Shown here: positions 8,461 to 17,566 of the stretch, piece after piece | Layout: every line of letters starts with the position of its first letter | Position numbering within the stretch: the first letter of the stretch is position 1 | Source of the DNA: Verrucomicrobiota bacterium | Lineage (GTDB): Bacteria > Verrucomicrobiota > Verrucomicrobiia > Chthoniobacterales > UBA10450 | Assembly: GCA_003218375.1 (NCBI GenBank) | Contig: QHNH01000013.1 | Coordinates: 81,627-145,626, forward strand | Length of the DNA: 64,000 nt | Reading direction: 5' to 3' | Notes under the pieces: generated by a model | The model's input: only the letters and a program-made list of their open reading frames with translations | Database searches by the model: none | Told to the model about the DNA's origin: nothing | Position numbers and translations under genes: made by a program

Positions 8461-9753
8461 TTGAAACTTCCGTTCAGTTTCTTTCTCGCGCTGCGGTATC
8501 TCAAACCGAAGCGCACTTTCGTCTCGATCATCACGCTCATTTCGATGGTCGGCGTGATGCTTGGCGTCACCGTGCTAATCGTCGTGATCTCGGTCATGAC
8601 CGGGTTCGACCGCGAGCTGCGGCAAAAAGTGGTCGACTGGGACGCGCACATCCTGGTTAGCACCGAAGACGTCTTGCGCGATTGGCGCGATCTCACGGTG
8701 AAGATCCGCAACACCCCCGGCGTGGTCGCCAGCGCACCATACGTCCAAGGCCCGGTGATCGTCGAGTTTCAGCATCAACGGCTCGCGCCGATGATTCGCG
8801 GAATCGATCCCGCCGAGGAAGAGAAGGTTGTGCCATTAGAACACTTCATTATTAAAGGATCGCTCGATTTGGATGGCGACTCGACCGTGCTTGGGGTGGA
8901 GCTGGCCCGCAAACTTCACATCGACGTCGGGGACAAGCTGACCGTTTATTCGCCCGGTAATCTCGGCGAGATCCTCGACGGGATGAAAGAGCTGGAGAAA
9001 TCGAAGGGCGGCGAGGAGCGCAAGGCGATCGATAAATTGCGCGAGGTTGTGCTGCCGAAAGAGCTGACCGTGACCGGCATCTTCAAAACCGATCATTACA
9101 TGCACGATTCCGAGTTTCTTCTCGTGCCGATTCATGTCGGACAAGAACTTTACGGATTGGGCGATGCGCTTCACGGCATCACCGTGCGGACCACCGATCC
9201 GTACGGCGCGGAGCGGGTGAAAAAAAACCTCGAGAAGTTTCTCGAGCCGCCGCAATTCGCTCAGACCTGGATTGATATGAACAACCAGTTCTTCGAAGCG
9301 GTGCGGCTCGAGCGGACGGTAATGTTTTTCCTCCTCTTTTTCATCATCATCGTGGCGGCCTTCGGCATAATGAACACGCTCATCACGGTGACCGTGCAAA
9401 AGACGCGGGACATCGGAGTGATGAAAGCGATTGGCGCCAACATCACCCAGATCGTCGGCGTATTCCTCGGGCAGGGGATTATCGTCGGTCTGTTCGGCAC
9501 CCTGATGGGGCTGGGACTCGGGATGACGCTGGTGCGCTATCGAAATGAATTCAACAATTGGTTGGCCAACGTGGCGCACATCGAAGTATTCCCGAAACAA
9601 GTCTACCTTTTCTCGAAACTCCCTGCCGAAGTTGTCCCGCGTGATGTCGCTGTCATTTGCATCGGCGCGTTCCTGATCTGCTGCCTCTTCGCGTTTCTCC
9701 CCGCGTATCGCGCCGCGCGGCTCGATCCGGTGAAAGCGTTGAGGTACGAGTAG
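8461..9753 (+). CDS. ABC transporter permease, LolC/LolE family
   Basis: 430 residues. The start is TTG at 8461 (MKLPFSFFLALRYLKPKR), which matches the conserved LolC/E N-terminus; no ATG is available before the first membrane helix. One N-terminal helix (VSIITLISMVGVMLGVTVLI), a large periplasmic MacB-PCD-like domain (about residues 45-270) and three C-terminal helices of the FtsX domain (FFLLFFIIIVAAFGIMNTLI onward) are visible, with the motif VQKTRDIGVMKAIGA. Family role: release of lipoproteins from the inner membrane to the LolA carrier. No LolD ATPase gene is adjacent. Confidence 0.88.
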   Translation: MKLPFSFFLALRYLKPKRTFVSIITLISMVGVMLGVTVLIVVISVMTGFDRELRQKVVDWDAHILVSTEDVLRDWRDLTVKIRNTPGVVASAPYVQGPVIVEFQHQRLAPMIRGIDPAEEEKVVPLEHFIIKGSLDLDGDSTVLGVELARKLHIDVGDKLTVYSPGNLGEILDGMKELEKSKGGEERKAIDKLREVVLPKELTVTGIFKTDHYMHDSEFLLVPIHVGQELYGLGDALHGITVRTTDPYGAERVKKNLEKFLEPPQFAQTWIDMNNQFFEAVRLERTVMFFLLFFIIIVAAFGIMNTLITVTVQKTRDIGVMKAIGANITQIVGVFLGQGIIVGLFGTLMGLGLGMTLVRYRNEFNNWLANVAHIEVFPKQVYLFSKLPAEVVPRDVAVICIGAFLICCLFAFLPAYRAARLDPVKALRYE

Positions 9754-9913
9754 CGAGAGGGAACGTTTAAGCGTTAAATCGTTAAAGCGTTATATCGTAA
9801 AGAAGGCAGTCTTCCCGCTTTAACATTTAAACGCTTAAACCCTTCAACGCACCATGTCCTCGCCGTCTACGCGGCTCGGGATGACACGCTGAAAGGAACG
9901 GCTAGTTTCCCGC

Positions 9914-11644
9914 ATGAACCGACTCGCTCTTCTCGCATTGCTTTCGTCGTTCGCGGCCTCATCGCTCTTCGCCCAAATCGATCGCATCACCGGCAAAGCA
10001 TTCGCGACTCGCTCTGAAGTTCTCGCGCGGCACGGCATGGTCTGCACGAGCGTGCCGCTGGCCACGCAAGTTGGGCTCGATGTTTTGAAGCGCGGCGGCA
10101 ACGCGATCGATGCCGCCATCGCGGCGAACGCGACGCTTGGCCTGATGGAACCAGTCTCGAACGGCATCGGAGGCGATCTGTTCGCGATCGTTTACAGCGC
10201 GAAGGAAAACAAACTCTACGGCCTGAACGGCAGTGGCCGTTCGCCGCTCGGCCTGAGCTACGAGCAAATGAAAGCCGAGCTCGAAAAGTTGCATCGCAAA
10301 ACAATTCCGCCGCGCGGCATGCTGCCCATCAGTGTGCCGGGAACGGTGGATGCCTGGGCCGAACTGCACAAAAAATTCGGCAAGCTCTCGTTAGGTGACG
10401 ACCTCTCCGGCGCGATCCGTTACGCCGAGGAAGGATTCCCGGTCACGGAACTCATCGCCTTCTATTGGCATTTCGGGCCGGAACTTTACAAGGATCTGCC
10501 CGGCGCGTTTCTCGAAACCTACACGCTCGATGGCAAGGGACGCACGCCGGCGAAAGGCGACATCTTCAAAAACCCGGCGCTCGCCCGCAGCCTGCGCTTG
10601 ATCGGCGAGAAAGGGCGTGACGCTTATTACAAAGGCGAGATCGCGGACAAGATCGATGCGTTCATGCAGGCGAACGGCGGTTACCTGCGCAAAACCGATT
10701 TCGAGAAGCATACCTCTACCTGGGTCGATCCCGTCTCGGTGAACTATCGCGGCTACGACGTCTTCGAATTGCCGCCGAACGGGCAGGGGATCGCGACGCT
10801 CCAGATCCTGAACATGCTCGAGGGTTTCGATCTGAAAGCGATGGGTTACAATTCGCCCGCGGCTCTGCACGTCATGATCGAGGCGAAGAAAATCGCATGG
10901 GCCGATCGCGCGAAATTCTATGCCGATCCCGCGTTCGCGAAAATTCCGCTGGCCGGTTTGCTTTCGAAAGATTACGCGACCCAACGGCGCAAACTGATCG
11001 ATCCGAATCGCGCGTCGCGGAAAATCGCGCCGGGCAACCCGGCCTTGAAAGACGGCGATACGATCTACATGTGCACCGCCGACGACGAAGGCAACATGGT
11101 TAGTCTGATTCAGAGCAACTACCGCGGCATGGGCAGCGGCATCGTCGTTCCCGGCCTCGGCTTCATGTTCCAGGATCGCGGCGAATTATTTTCGATGGAG
11201 CCCGGCCACGCTAATGTTTACGCGCCGGGCAAGCGGCCCTTCCACACCATCATACCCGGCTTCGTGATGAAAGATGGCAAACCGTGGGAAGCGTTCGGCG
11301 TGATGGGCGGCGGAATGCAACCGCAAGGGCACGCCCAGGTCCTGACGAACCAAATCGATTTCGGTATGGCCGTGCAGGAAGCCGGCGATGCCTCGCGCTG
11401 GCAGCACGAAGGCGACGCCGAGCCGACCGGCGAAAAACTGACGGAGACCGGCGGCTACGTGAACGTCGAAAGCGGCGTGCCGTGGGAGACGGTTCGCGAG
11501 CTAAAGAAGAAAGGCCACGATGTCCGATCCGATCTCGGCGGATACGGCGGCTATCAGGCCATCAAAGTCGAGATCCACGACGGCCAGCGCGTTTACGTTG
11601 GCGCCAGCGAAAGCCGCAAGGATGGGCAAGCGGCCGGCTATTAG
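9914..11644 (+). CDS. ggt: Gamma-glutamyltransferase (glutathione hydrolase), secreted
   Basis: 576 residues with a signal peptide (MNRLALLALLSSFAASSLFA, cleavage after AQ). An N-terminal nucleophile hydrolase: proenzymes self-cleave before a threonine that becomes the catalytic residue. The best candidate is the Thr in GDTIYMCTADDEGNMVS (about residue 380), aligned with TTHYSVVD of E. coli Ggt. Other landmarks: GGNAIDAAIAANATLG, GIGGDLFAIVY, GSGIVVPGLGFMFQDRG and GVMGGGMQPQGHAQVL. It likely cleaves gamma-glutamyl bonds of glutathione and related peptides in the periplasm. It stands alone; 160 bases of weakly repetitive sequence precede it. Confidence 0.92.
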   Translation: MNRLALLALLSSFAASSLFAQIDRITGKAFATRSEVLARHGMVCTSVPLATQVGLDVLKRGGNAIDAAIAANATLGLMEPVSNGIGGDLFAIVYSAKENKLYGLNGSGRSPLGLSYEQMKAELEKLHRKTIPPRGMLPISVPGTVDAWAELHKKFGKLSLGDDLSGAIRYAEEGFPVTELIAFYWHFGPELYKDLPGAFLETYTLDGKGRTPAKGDIFKNPALARSLRLIGEKGRDAYYKGEIADKIDAFMQANGGYLRKTDFEKHTSTWVDPVSVNYRGYDVFELPPNGQGIATLQILNMLEGFDLKAMGYNSPAALHVMIEAKKIAWADRAKFYADPAFAKIPLAGLLSKDYATQRRKLIDPNRASRKIAPGNPALKDGDTIYMCTADDEGNMVSLIQSNYRGMGSGIVVPGLGFMFQDRGELFSMEPGHANVYAPGKRPFHTIIPGFVMKDGKPWEAFGVMGGGMQPQGHAQVLTNQIDFGMAVQEAGDASRWQHEGDAEPTGEKLTETGGYVNVESGVPWETVRELKKKGHDVRSDLGGYGGYQAIKVEIHDGQRVYVGASESRKDGQAAGY

Positions 11645-11666
11645 CCGGCTGACGCCGGCAAATACC

Positions 11667-11782
11667 GGAAGCTCCAAATCCCAAGCACCAAATCCCAAAA
11701 CGGGACGCAACGGGGACATGGCTTTTGGGACCCTGATGTTTGGGATTTCCCTGGAGCTTGGAGCTTGGGATTTGGAGCTTCC
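11667..11782. repeat. Inverted repeat GGAAGCTCCAAATCCCAAGC ... GCTTGGGATTTGGAGCTTCC
   Basis: Two perfectly complementary 20-base arms (11667-11686 and 11763-11782) surround further partial copies of CAAATCCCAAAA and TTTGGGATTT. The element lies between the convergent ggt and cytochrome genes, where it may work as a bidirectional transcription stop. Confidence 0.8.
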
Positions 11783-11795
11783 GCGCGAAGCGCGG

Positions 11796-13349
11796 TCAGA
11801 GCGTCTTGAGATACTCCATCAGTTCCCGCTTCTGTTCCGCCGAGAGCTTCGTGCCGTATTCGTGACCGGCATTCGAATTGCCTTCAGTCGCCGTGTCGAA
11901 AACGTAGGCGCCGCCATCGGTGTAGCCTATCTGGTTCGCATCGTATTCCTGCGAGCCGCGATGGAAGATCTTCGCCCGTTGCGCGGGTGACGTCAGCAAT
12001 TCCTGGATGGTGCGGACCGAGCCATTGTGCAGATACGGTGAGCGCGCCCACACGCCGCCCAAAGTCGCCGCGAAATATTTTCCGGTGCTACGGACCCCAT
12101 ATTCTTTTGGCGGCTCGTAACCGACGGCTTCCAGCTCAGCGAGAAATTTGTTGAATCCTTCCGCCTGTTTTTCCGTGAACAATTCCGCGCGATGCGGATC
12201 GGTTCCCACTTCCGCGATCGAATACAAACGCTTGTCGCCTTCCGGCCCGCCGTGGCATGACGCGCATTTCGATTCGAAATGCGCCGCGCCGCGTTTCGCC
12301 GCCGCCTGGTCGATGGAAAGTGGATATTTCGGCGGCCGGATGCTTTCGGAGAGATCGGTCTGCCGTTTCACCGCGGCGAAATCGAGGTCGGCGCGTTTTC
12401 CATGGAGCGGCGCGCCGAGACCGAGCGATGCCAGCAGATTTCTCGCGATCGGAGATTTCGTGTTGCCGTCCCAATGCACCCACGTCCGCTGGTCGACGTT
12501 CCAAACCAGTCCGAATTTGATCGGTGCGTATGGCTGCGGCCGGTTGAGGAGCGCGGCGGAAAGAAGTCCGAATGCATCATTGCGTCCAGGTCCCGACGCT
12601 GGCGGAACTTTATCAGGCGGCTGATCCGGAACGTGAAGCGCGGCGCGGATGTTGTGCAAAAGTTTCAGCATTGAATGCGCAAGCTCGGGCAGCCCGGCCG
12701 CATCCTTTCCCAGTTCCAATTCGCCGGGCGCGATCTGGTGCAGTTCTCCCGGCGTAACCTCCTTCGCGCCGAATGGGTCCGCGGCCATTCGCTCCGTGAT
12801 CTTTGCCTGCTGCTCTTCCCAAGCGGCTTCGAGCGCCGGGCTGGCGAAGTACGCATTCAGAAACAATTTCATGTTCGCCGGCTCGGAGGTCTTGAACGTC
12901 GAGACCAGCACGGCGCCGAAGAATCCTTCGACGTTGAAATGGCTCGTCACGCCGAGAATTCGAATTGGTCCCTTCGCTCCGCTCGAGGTGATCTGGGCCA
13001 TGTGACACGAGGCGCAATTGATCCCGACTGCCGAGAGTCCGCCGAGATGTTTGACCTCGTTCTTGCGGCTGAACCCGATCGGCCAGCCGAAGTCCGGGTC
13101 GGGAATCAAACCGAGATAGGCAAGGTCTGACGCCGGGAACAGATCGGGATAAATCTTGATGAACGCGCGCAGCACGCGCTCCGGCACCACCTCCGTGCTC
13201 ATCGATCCGTGAAGGAAAAATTCCAGGTCGTCCCTGGACCATTTCGGCACCTGGGCCAATTCGATTTTCGGTTTCGTTGGCTGCTCCGTGACCGCTGCCA
13301 TCGTCACCGCGGCGGCCACAAGCGCCAGAGCTGAGAGGATTTTCTTCAT
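11796..13349 (-). CDS. Periplasmic di-haem cytochrome c (RoxA / cytochrome c peroxidase-like)
   Basis: 517 residues from MKKILSALALVAAAVTMAA, a signal peptide. Two CASCH haem-binding motifs (NCASCHMAQ, about residue 108, and KCASCHGGP, about 360). The C-terminal block GGVWARSPYLHNGSVRTIQE is the hallmark of the large di-haem family that includes MauG/CcpA peroxidases and rubber oxygenase RoxA. Length and haem spacing fit RoxA-like proteins better than 320-residue peroxidases. It probably catalyses periplasmic redox chemistry; substrate unknown. The open frame extends far upstream in shadow of the next gene, so the signal peptide decides the start. Divergent from the ynbA-like gene with a 90-base gap. 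Confidence 0.85.
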   Translation of the reverse strand: MKKILSALALVAAAVTMAAVTEQPTKPKIELAQVPKWSRDDLEFFLHGSMSTEVVPERVLRAFIKIYPDLFPASDLAYLGLIPDPDFGWPIGFSRKNEVKHLGGLSAVGINCASCHMAQITSSGAKGPIRILGVTSHFNVEGFFGAVLVSTFKTSEPANMKLFLNAYFASPALEAAWEEQQAKITERMAADPFGAKEVTPGELHQIAPGELELGKDAAGLPELAHSMLKLLHNIRAALHVPDQPPDKVPPASGPGRNDAFGLLSAALLNRPQPYAPIKFGLVWNVDQRTWVHWDGNTKSPIARNLLASLGLGAPLHGKRADLDFAAVKRQTDLSESIRPPKYPLSIDQAAAKRGAAHFESKCASCHGGPEGDKRLYSIAEVGTDPHRAELFTEKQAEGFNKFLAELEAVGYEPPKEYGVRSTGKYFAATLGGVWARSPYLHNGSVRTIQELLTSPAQRAKIFHRGSQEYDANQIGYTDGGAYVFDTATEGNSNAGHEYGTKLSAEQKRELMEYLKTL

Positions 13350-13439
13350 CGCGCCGCCATCGTAGAAAATCCAGCTCGCCGGTGTAAAGCAGCCGATTGA
13401 CCCTGCGCGCGCGAAACCGTACAACCGGCCGGAGATCGC

Positions 13440-14105
13440 ATGGCCCAATACGAACCAACTTCGCGGCGGCCAATCGGCGAGGGCTTTCGATCGACCGCCT
13501 GTCTCGCGACCGCCCTCTGCGTCCAGCTCAAGATTCATCCCGACTCGATTTCGTACGCGTCCGTCGTCGCTGCCGCGATCGGCGCGTTCTGTTTCTGGAA
13601 ATCCGGAGGGCATCCGTGGCTGCTCTTTGTCGCGCCGCTGTTCTGCTATCTGCGCCTCTGGTTCAATATGCTCGACGGCATGGTCGCGCTCGCTTCCAGC
13701 AAAGCGAGCTGGCGCGGCGAAATCCTGAACGACCTGCCGGATCGCGTCTCCGACGTGCTGATCTTTGCCGGCGTCGCGCACAGCGGCTGGATGAATCCGT
13801 TTCTCGGATACTGGGCCGCGATCTTCGCGCTTCTCACCGCCTACGTTGGGATGTTCGGCCAGGCCGTCGGCGTGCAGCGCGAATTCAGCGGCGTGATGTC
13901 GAAGCCGTGGCGGATGGTGACGCTGCATCTCGGTGCGTGGATCGCGTTCGCTTTCTTCTGGTGGAACAACGGCGTACCTGCGCTGGGAGACTTGACGATT
14001 CTCGACTGGGCCTGCGTAATTGTCGTGGCAGGCTGCCTGCAAACGATGGCCATTCGGTTAAAGCGCATCATGGCGGCGTTGCGCGCGAAGTCCGCCGCAC
14101 CCTGA
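13440..14105 (+). CDS. ynbA: CDP-alcohol phosphatidyltransferase family protein (YnbA-like)
   Basis: 221 residues with several membrane helices. The family motif DG..AR(8)G...D...D is present in a variant form, LDGMVALASSK followed by GEILNDLPDRVSD: the arginine after DG..A is replaced and an Asn takes the first position of the second metal-binding triad. Members transfer a phospho-alcohol from CDP-diacylglycerol or CDP-alcohol. It heads a plus-strand operon of five genes with overlapping ends, whose order (CDP-alcohol transferase, CdsA, hydrolase-methyltransferase, PAP2-phosphatase) matches E. coli ynbABCD. The product lipid is unknown. Confidence 0.82.
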   Translation: MAQYEPTSRRPIGEGFRSTACLATALCVQLKIHPDSISYASVVAAAIGAFCFWKSGGHPWLLFVAPLFCYLRLWFNMLDGMVALASSKASWRGEILNDLPDRVSDVLIFAGVAHSGWMNPFLGYWAAIFALLTAYVGMFGQAVGVQREFSGVMSKPWRMVTLHLGAWIAFAFFWWNNGVPALGDLTILDWACVIVVAGCLQTMAIRLKRIMAALRAKSAAP

Positions 14106-15058
14106 TGTCCCCGCACCACGCGCTGCACGATCCGGTTTTTCTCGCTTATCTGCGCGTCATCTTCGTCTCCCTGTTCGTGGGAGGAATTGTCCTGGGTATT
14201 TTGCATTGGGGATTCAAGAAGGATCTCGGCTCGATCTGGAGCACCTATCGTTCGTGGCTCATCCTGGCGCCGGTGGGATTGGCCGCCATTTTCGCCGGCC
14301 GTGTGCCGACGATCATCGGAATCACGCTGCTCGCGATCTTCGGGTTCAAGGAATTCGCGCGCGCGTCGGGTTTGTATCGCGACTGGTGGATGACCGGCGC
14401 CGCATACGCCGGCATCGTCACCGTAGGCATCGCCTCGCTCATGCCACATCCGCGCGGCGAAGAACCGGGCACCGGCTGGTACGGGTTTTTTGTGGCGGTT
14501 CCGGTCTTCGCCATCGCGCTGATCCTGCTCGTCCCGATCCTGCGCAATCGCGCCCGCGGGGAGCTGCAACGAATGTCGTTAGGCATCGTCGGGTTCGTTT
14601 ACATCGGCTGGATGTTCGGGCACCTCGGGTTCCTGGCGAACGCGGTGAACGCCTACGGTTATCTGCTCTACATCATCTTCGCGACCGAGCTGAACGACGT
14701 GGCCGCCTTTACCTTCGGCCGGCTCTTCGGGCGGCATCCGTTGCGGAGCGAGATCAGCCCGAAGAAAACCTGGGAAGGCGCGATCGGGGCGCTCGCGGTC
14801 TCAATGATCCTGCCGTGGCTCCTGCGTTTTTCTTTTCCGGAGTTCACCGCGTGGCAGCTCATTCTTACCGGGCTCATCGTTGGCATTGGCGGGCAGCTGG
14901 GCGATCTTTCCATCAGCGTGATCAAACGTGACATCGGCACCAAGGACATGGGCGCCCTCATTCCCGGCCACGGCGGCATCCTCGACCGGATCGACAGTTT
15001 GATTTACGTGGCGCCGCTCTTCATGCACATGGCCGGTTATTATCACGAGCTCCGATGA
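14105..15058 (+). CDS. ynbB: Phosphatidate cytidylyltransferase (CdsA family, YnbB-like)
   Basis: 317 residues, polytopic. The CdsA signature is complete near the C-terminus: SVIKRDIGTKDMGALIPGHG followed by GILDRIDS. ISPKKTWEGAIGA is the other conserved block. It makes CDP-diacylglycerol from CTP and phosphatidic acid. The start ATG shares a base with the stop of the preceding gene (TGATG), so the two are translationally coupled. Longer in-frame extension upstream is a shadow of the ynbA-like gene. Confidence 0.9.
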   Translation: MSPHHALHDPVFLAYLRVIFVSLFVGGIVLGILHWGFKKDLGSIWSTYRSWLILAPVGLAAIFAGRVPTIIGITLLAIFGFKEFARASGLYRDWWMTGAAYAGIVTVGIASLMPHPRGEEPGTGWYGFFVAVPVFAIALILLVPILRNRARGELQRMSLGIVGFVYIGWMFGHLGFLANAVNAYGYLLYIIFATELNDVAAFTFGRLFGRHPLRSEISPKKTWEGAIGALAVSMILPWLLRFSFPEFTAWQLILTGLIVGIGGQLGDLSISVIKRDIGTKDMGALIPGHGGILDRIDSLIYVAPLFMHMAGYYHELR

Positions 15059-15783
15059 AGCGCTGGCAATACGAGCCCGCCGCTGATCTCGATCAACGAT
15101 TGATCGAGCGGCTCCGGAATTTTCCCCGCGAACCGGACATGTTCGTTTACGGCGTGCGCTCGCTCGTCGCGCTGATCATTCGCGGATTGCTCCGGACGTA
15201 TTGCCGGTTTGAGATCGTCGGGGAGGAACATCTGCGCAGCAATCGCTCGTTCGTCCTGGTGGCGAACCATTCCAGTCATCTCGACACGGTGTGTCTCCTG
15301 GCCGGTTTGCCGCTGCGCCGGTTGCATCGCGCGTTTCCCGCCGCCGCCGCGGATTATTTTTTCAAGAGCGTGCCGCGCACCTGGATCGCGACGGTCATCG
15401 TGAACGCGCTCCCGTTCGCGCGGCAGGCCCACGCCCGGCACAGCCTCGCGATTTGCGGTGAGCTGCTCGCCAATGCTGGAAACATCCTCATCATTTTTCC
15501 CGAAGGCACCCGCTCGACAACGGGCGCGCTCCAGGAATTCAAAGGCGGCATCGGTGCACTCGTCGCCGGACGCGACGTTCCAGTGTTGCCCTGTTATCTC
15601 GACGGCGCGTTCCGGGCCTGGCCGAAAGGGAGCCGCTTCCCGCGGCCGCGAAAGGTGCGGCTCATTATCGGCGCGCCCCGCAACTACGAGAAAATGCCGC
15701 CCGACAAAACCGCGAGCGCCGCCATCGCCGCGGAGCTGCGCGCCGCGGTCCAGCAATTGGCGCAACAACATGCCGGCGGCTGA
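15055..15783 (+). CDS. 1-acyl-sn-glycerol-3-phosphate acyltransferase-like (PlsC family)
   Basis: 242 residues. PlsC motifs: block I NHSSHLDTV (HX4D), block III IIFPEGTRSTTG, and VPVLPCYLDGAF as block IV. The ATG overlaps the cdsA-like stop (ATGA, 15055-15058). Family role: acylation of lysophosphatidic acid to phosphatidic acid at the membrane. E. coli ynbABCD has no such gene at this position, so this copy may supply the phosphatidate substrate for the adjacent CdsA. Confidence 0.88.
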   Translation: MKRWQYEPAADLDQRLIERLRNFPREPDMFVYGVRSLVALIIRGLLRTYCRFEIVGEEHLRSNRSFVLVANHSSHLDTVCLLAGLPLRRLHRAFPAAAADYFFKSVPRTWIATVIVNALPFARQAHARHSLAICGELLANAGNILIIFPEGTRSTTGALQEFKGGIGALVAGRDVPVLPCYLDGAFRAWPKGSRFPRPRKVRLIIGAPRNYEKMPPDKTASAAIAAELRAAVQQLAQQHAGG

Positions 15784-17536
15784 ACACACCATGTCGAGCT
15801 GGGATGGCGCCCAGCTGTTTTATCGTTCGTGGATTCCGCCGCAGCCCACTGCGAAAGCAGTGCTGCTATTTCATCGCGGCCACGAACATTCCGGCCGTTG
15901 GGCGGAATTCGTGGAGATGTTCGGTCTCAACGACATCGCGATTTTCGCCTGGGACGCGCGCGGGCACGGGCGATCGACGGGCGAGCGGGGCGCCGCGGAA
16001 AATTTCGGAACAATGGTGAAAGACGTGGACACGTTCGTGCGCCACATCGGTGAGCATCACGGCTTCGCCCTCGAAAACATGATTGTGCTCGCGCACAGCG
16101 TCGGCGCGGTCTCCGTCGCCGCGTGGGTCCATGATTACGCGCCGCCGATTCGTGCCATGATTCTGGCCACGCCGGCGTTTCGTGTCCGGCTCTACGTGCC
16201 GCTCGCGATCCAGTCGCTCCGGCTGAAACAAAAATTCGTCGGGCCCGGTTACGTGAAGAGTTACGTGAAAGCGAAGATGCTGACTCACGATCCGGCGCAG
16301 GCCGCGCTTTACGACGCCGACCCGCTCATCTTCCGGCAAATCGCGGTGAACGTCCTCATTGGTTTGCACGACGCTGGCACCCGCCTGCTGGCCGACGCGG
16401 GCGCAATCAATCTCCCGACGCTCATGCTTTCCGCGGGCCGCGATTGGGTTGTCAACCTTAAGGCGCAACGCCAGTTCTTCAACGGCCTCTCGTCGTCGGA
16501 GAAACGGATGCACGTTTTTCCAGCGGCGTATCACGCCCTGTTTCACGAGCGCGAACGAGCGCAGGTGATCGATCGCGTGCGTGATTTTGTCCAGGAACGA
16601 TTCGCCAAACCGGTGAAGCCGCCGTCGTTGCTCGAGGCGGATAAGTATGGCCACACCTGGGAGGAACATGAGCGGTTGAAACTGCGCGGCAGCCCGGTCT
16701 TCGCGTTGGTCCGCGGCGGAATGAAAACCGCCGGACGCCTGAGCAAGGGGATCGACCTTGGCTGGCGGAGCGGTTTCGATTCCGGCCTGACGCTCGACTA
16801 CGTTTACGAAAACAAGGCGCAAGGTTCGACCCCGCTCGGGCGTCTGATCGATCGTAATTATCTCAACAGCCCAGGGTGGCGCGGCATTCGGGAGCGCAAG
16901 AAAAACTTGGAAACATTGTTGCGGCGCGTGATCGAGAAGACCCAGGCCGAAGGGCGTCCCGTCCGGATCGTCGACATCGCGGCCGGTGGCGGACGTTATC
17001 TGCTGGAAACGATGCGCGATTTGCCGGAGATCCCGATGACGGCAGTCCTGCGCGATTACAAACCGGAGAACGTCGCTGCGGCGCGGCGTCGGGCGGCTGA
17101 GTTTGGCCTAACGAATGTTACCGTCGCGTCTGGCGACGCGTTCGATCGCGCTTCGCTGGCCACGATCGAGCCGCGTCCGACGATCGGGATTGTTTCCGGG
17201 TTGTTCGAATTGTTTCCAGCGAATGCAGGCGTGCTTGATTCCTTGCGCGGCCTGGCGGAAGCGATCGAGCCGGGCGGTTATCTCATTTACACAAACCAGC
17301 CGTGGCATCCACAGGTGGAATTTATCGCGCGGGTTTTGCGCAATCGCGAAGGCCAGCCGTGGATCATGCGGCGTCGCACCACGGCCGAGATGGACGAGCT
17401 GGTGCGCGTCGCGGGATTCAAGAAAACCGAGATGGAAGTGGACGAGTGGGGAATGTTCACGGTCTCGATCGCGCAGCGTGGTGGATCGAGCGCTCCGCCG
17501 CTCGATGGCAAAAATGGCGCCGATGGCGCACTCTAA
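15770..17536 (+). CDS. ynbC: Bifunctional alpha/beta hydrolase / class I SAM methyltransferase (YnbC-like)
   Basis: 588 residues (E. coli YnbC is similar). Residues about 1-280 are a serine alpha/beta hydrolase of the monoacylglycerol-lipase type: HRGHEHSGRW, the nucleophile elbow VLAHSVGAVS, the acid in SAGRDWVV and the histidine in YHALFHE. Residues about 370-580 form a methyltransferase with motif I RIVDIAAGGGRYLLETM. The start at 15770 overlaps the acyltransferase gene by 14 bases; an ATG at 15791 (MSSWDGAQLFYRSW) is an alternative. The C-terminal 20 residues are encoded by one arm of an inverted repeat shared with the next gene. Confidence 0.85.
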   Translation: MPAAEHTMSSWDGAQLFYRSWIPPQPTAKAVLLFHRGHEHSGRWAEFVEMFGLNDIAIFAWDARGHGRSTGERGAAENFGTMVKDVDTFVRHIGEHHGFALENMIVLAHSVGAVSVAAWVHDYAPPIRAMILATPAFRVRLYVPLAIQSLRLKQKFVGPGYVKSYVKAKMLTHDPAQAALYDADPLIFRQIAVNVLIGLHDAGTRLLADAGAINLPTLMLSAGRDWVVNLKAQRQFFNGLSSSEKRMHVFPAAYHALFHERERAQVIDRVRDFVQERFAKPVKPPSLLEADKYGHTWEEHERLKLRGSPVFALVRGGMKTAGRLSKGIDLGWRSGFDSGLTLDYVYENKAQGSTPLGRLIDRNYLNSPGWRGIRERKKNLETLLRRVIEKTQAEGRPVRIVDIAAGGGRYLLETMRDLPEIPMTAVLRDYKPENVAAARRRAAEFGLTNVTVASGDAFDRASLATIEPRPTIGIVSGLFELFPANAGVLDSLRGLAEAIEPGGYLIYTNQPWHPQVEFIARVLRNREGQPWIMRRRTTAEMDELVRVAGFKKTEMEVDEWGMFTVSIAQRGGSSAPPLDGKNGADGAL

Positions 17537-17566
17537 TAACATCGAGCGTCGGAGCGCTCGATCCAC
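17481..17566. repeat. 27-bp inverted repeat spanning the ynbC-ynbD junction
   Basis: Arm 1 (17481-17507) starts GTGGATCGAGCGCTCCGCCG; arm 2 (17540-17566) is its reverse complement with one mismatch in 27. Arm 1 encodes the tail of the YnbC-like protein and arm 2 residues near the N-terminus of the YnbD-like protein, whose genes overlap between the arms. The pattern looks like a repeat that landed at a gene junction and was incorporated into both reading frames. Confidence 0.9.

Noticed and set aside
13397..14104. Long N-terminal extension of the CdsA-like frame
   Set aside because: It is the shadow of the ynbA-like gene in another frame; the TGATG overlap and domain start support 14105.
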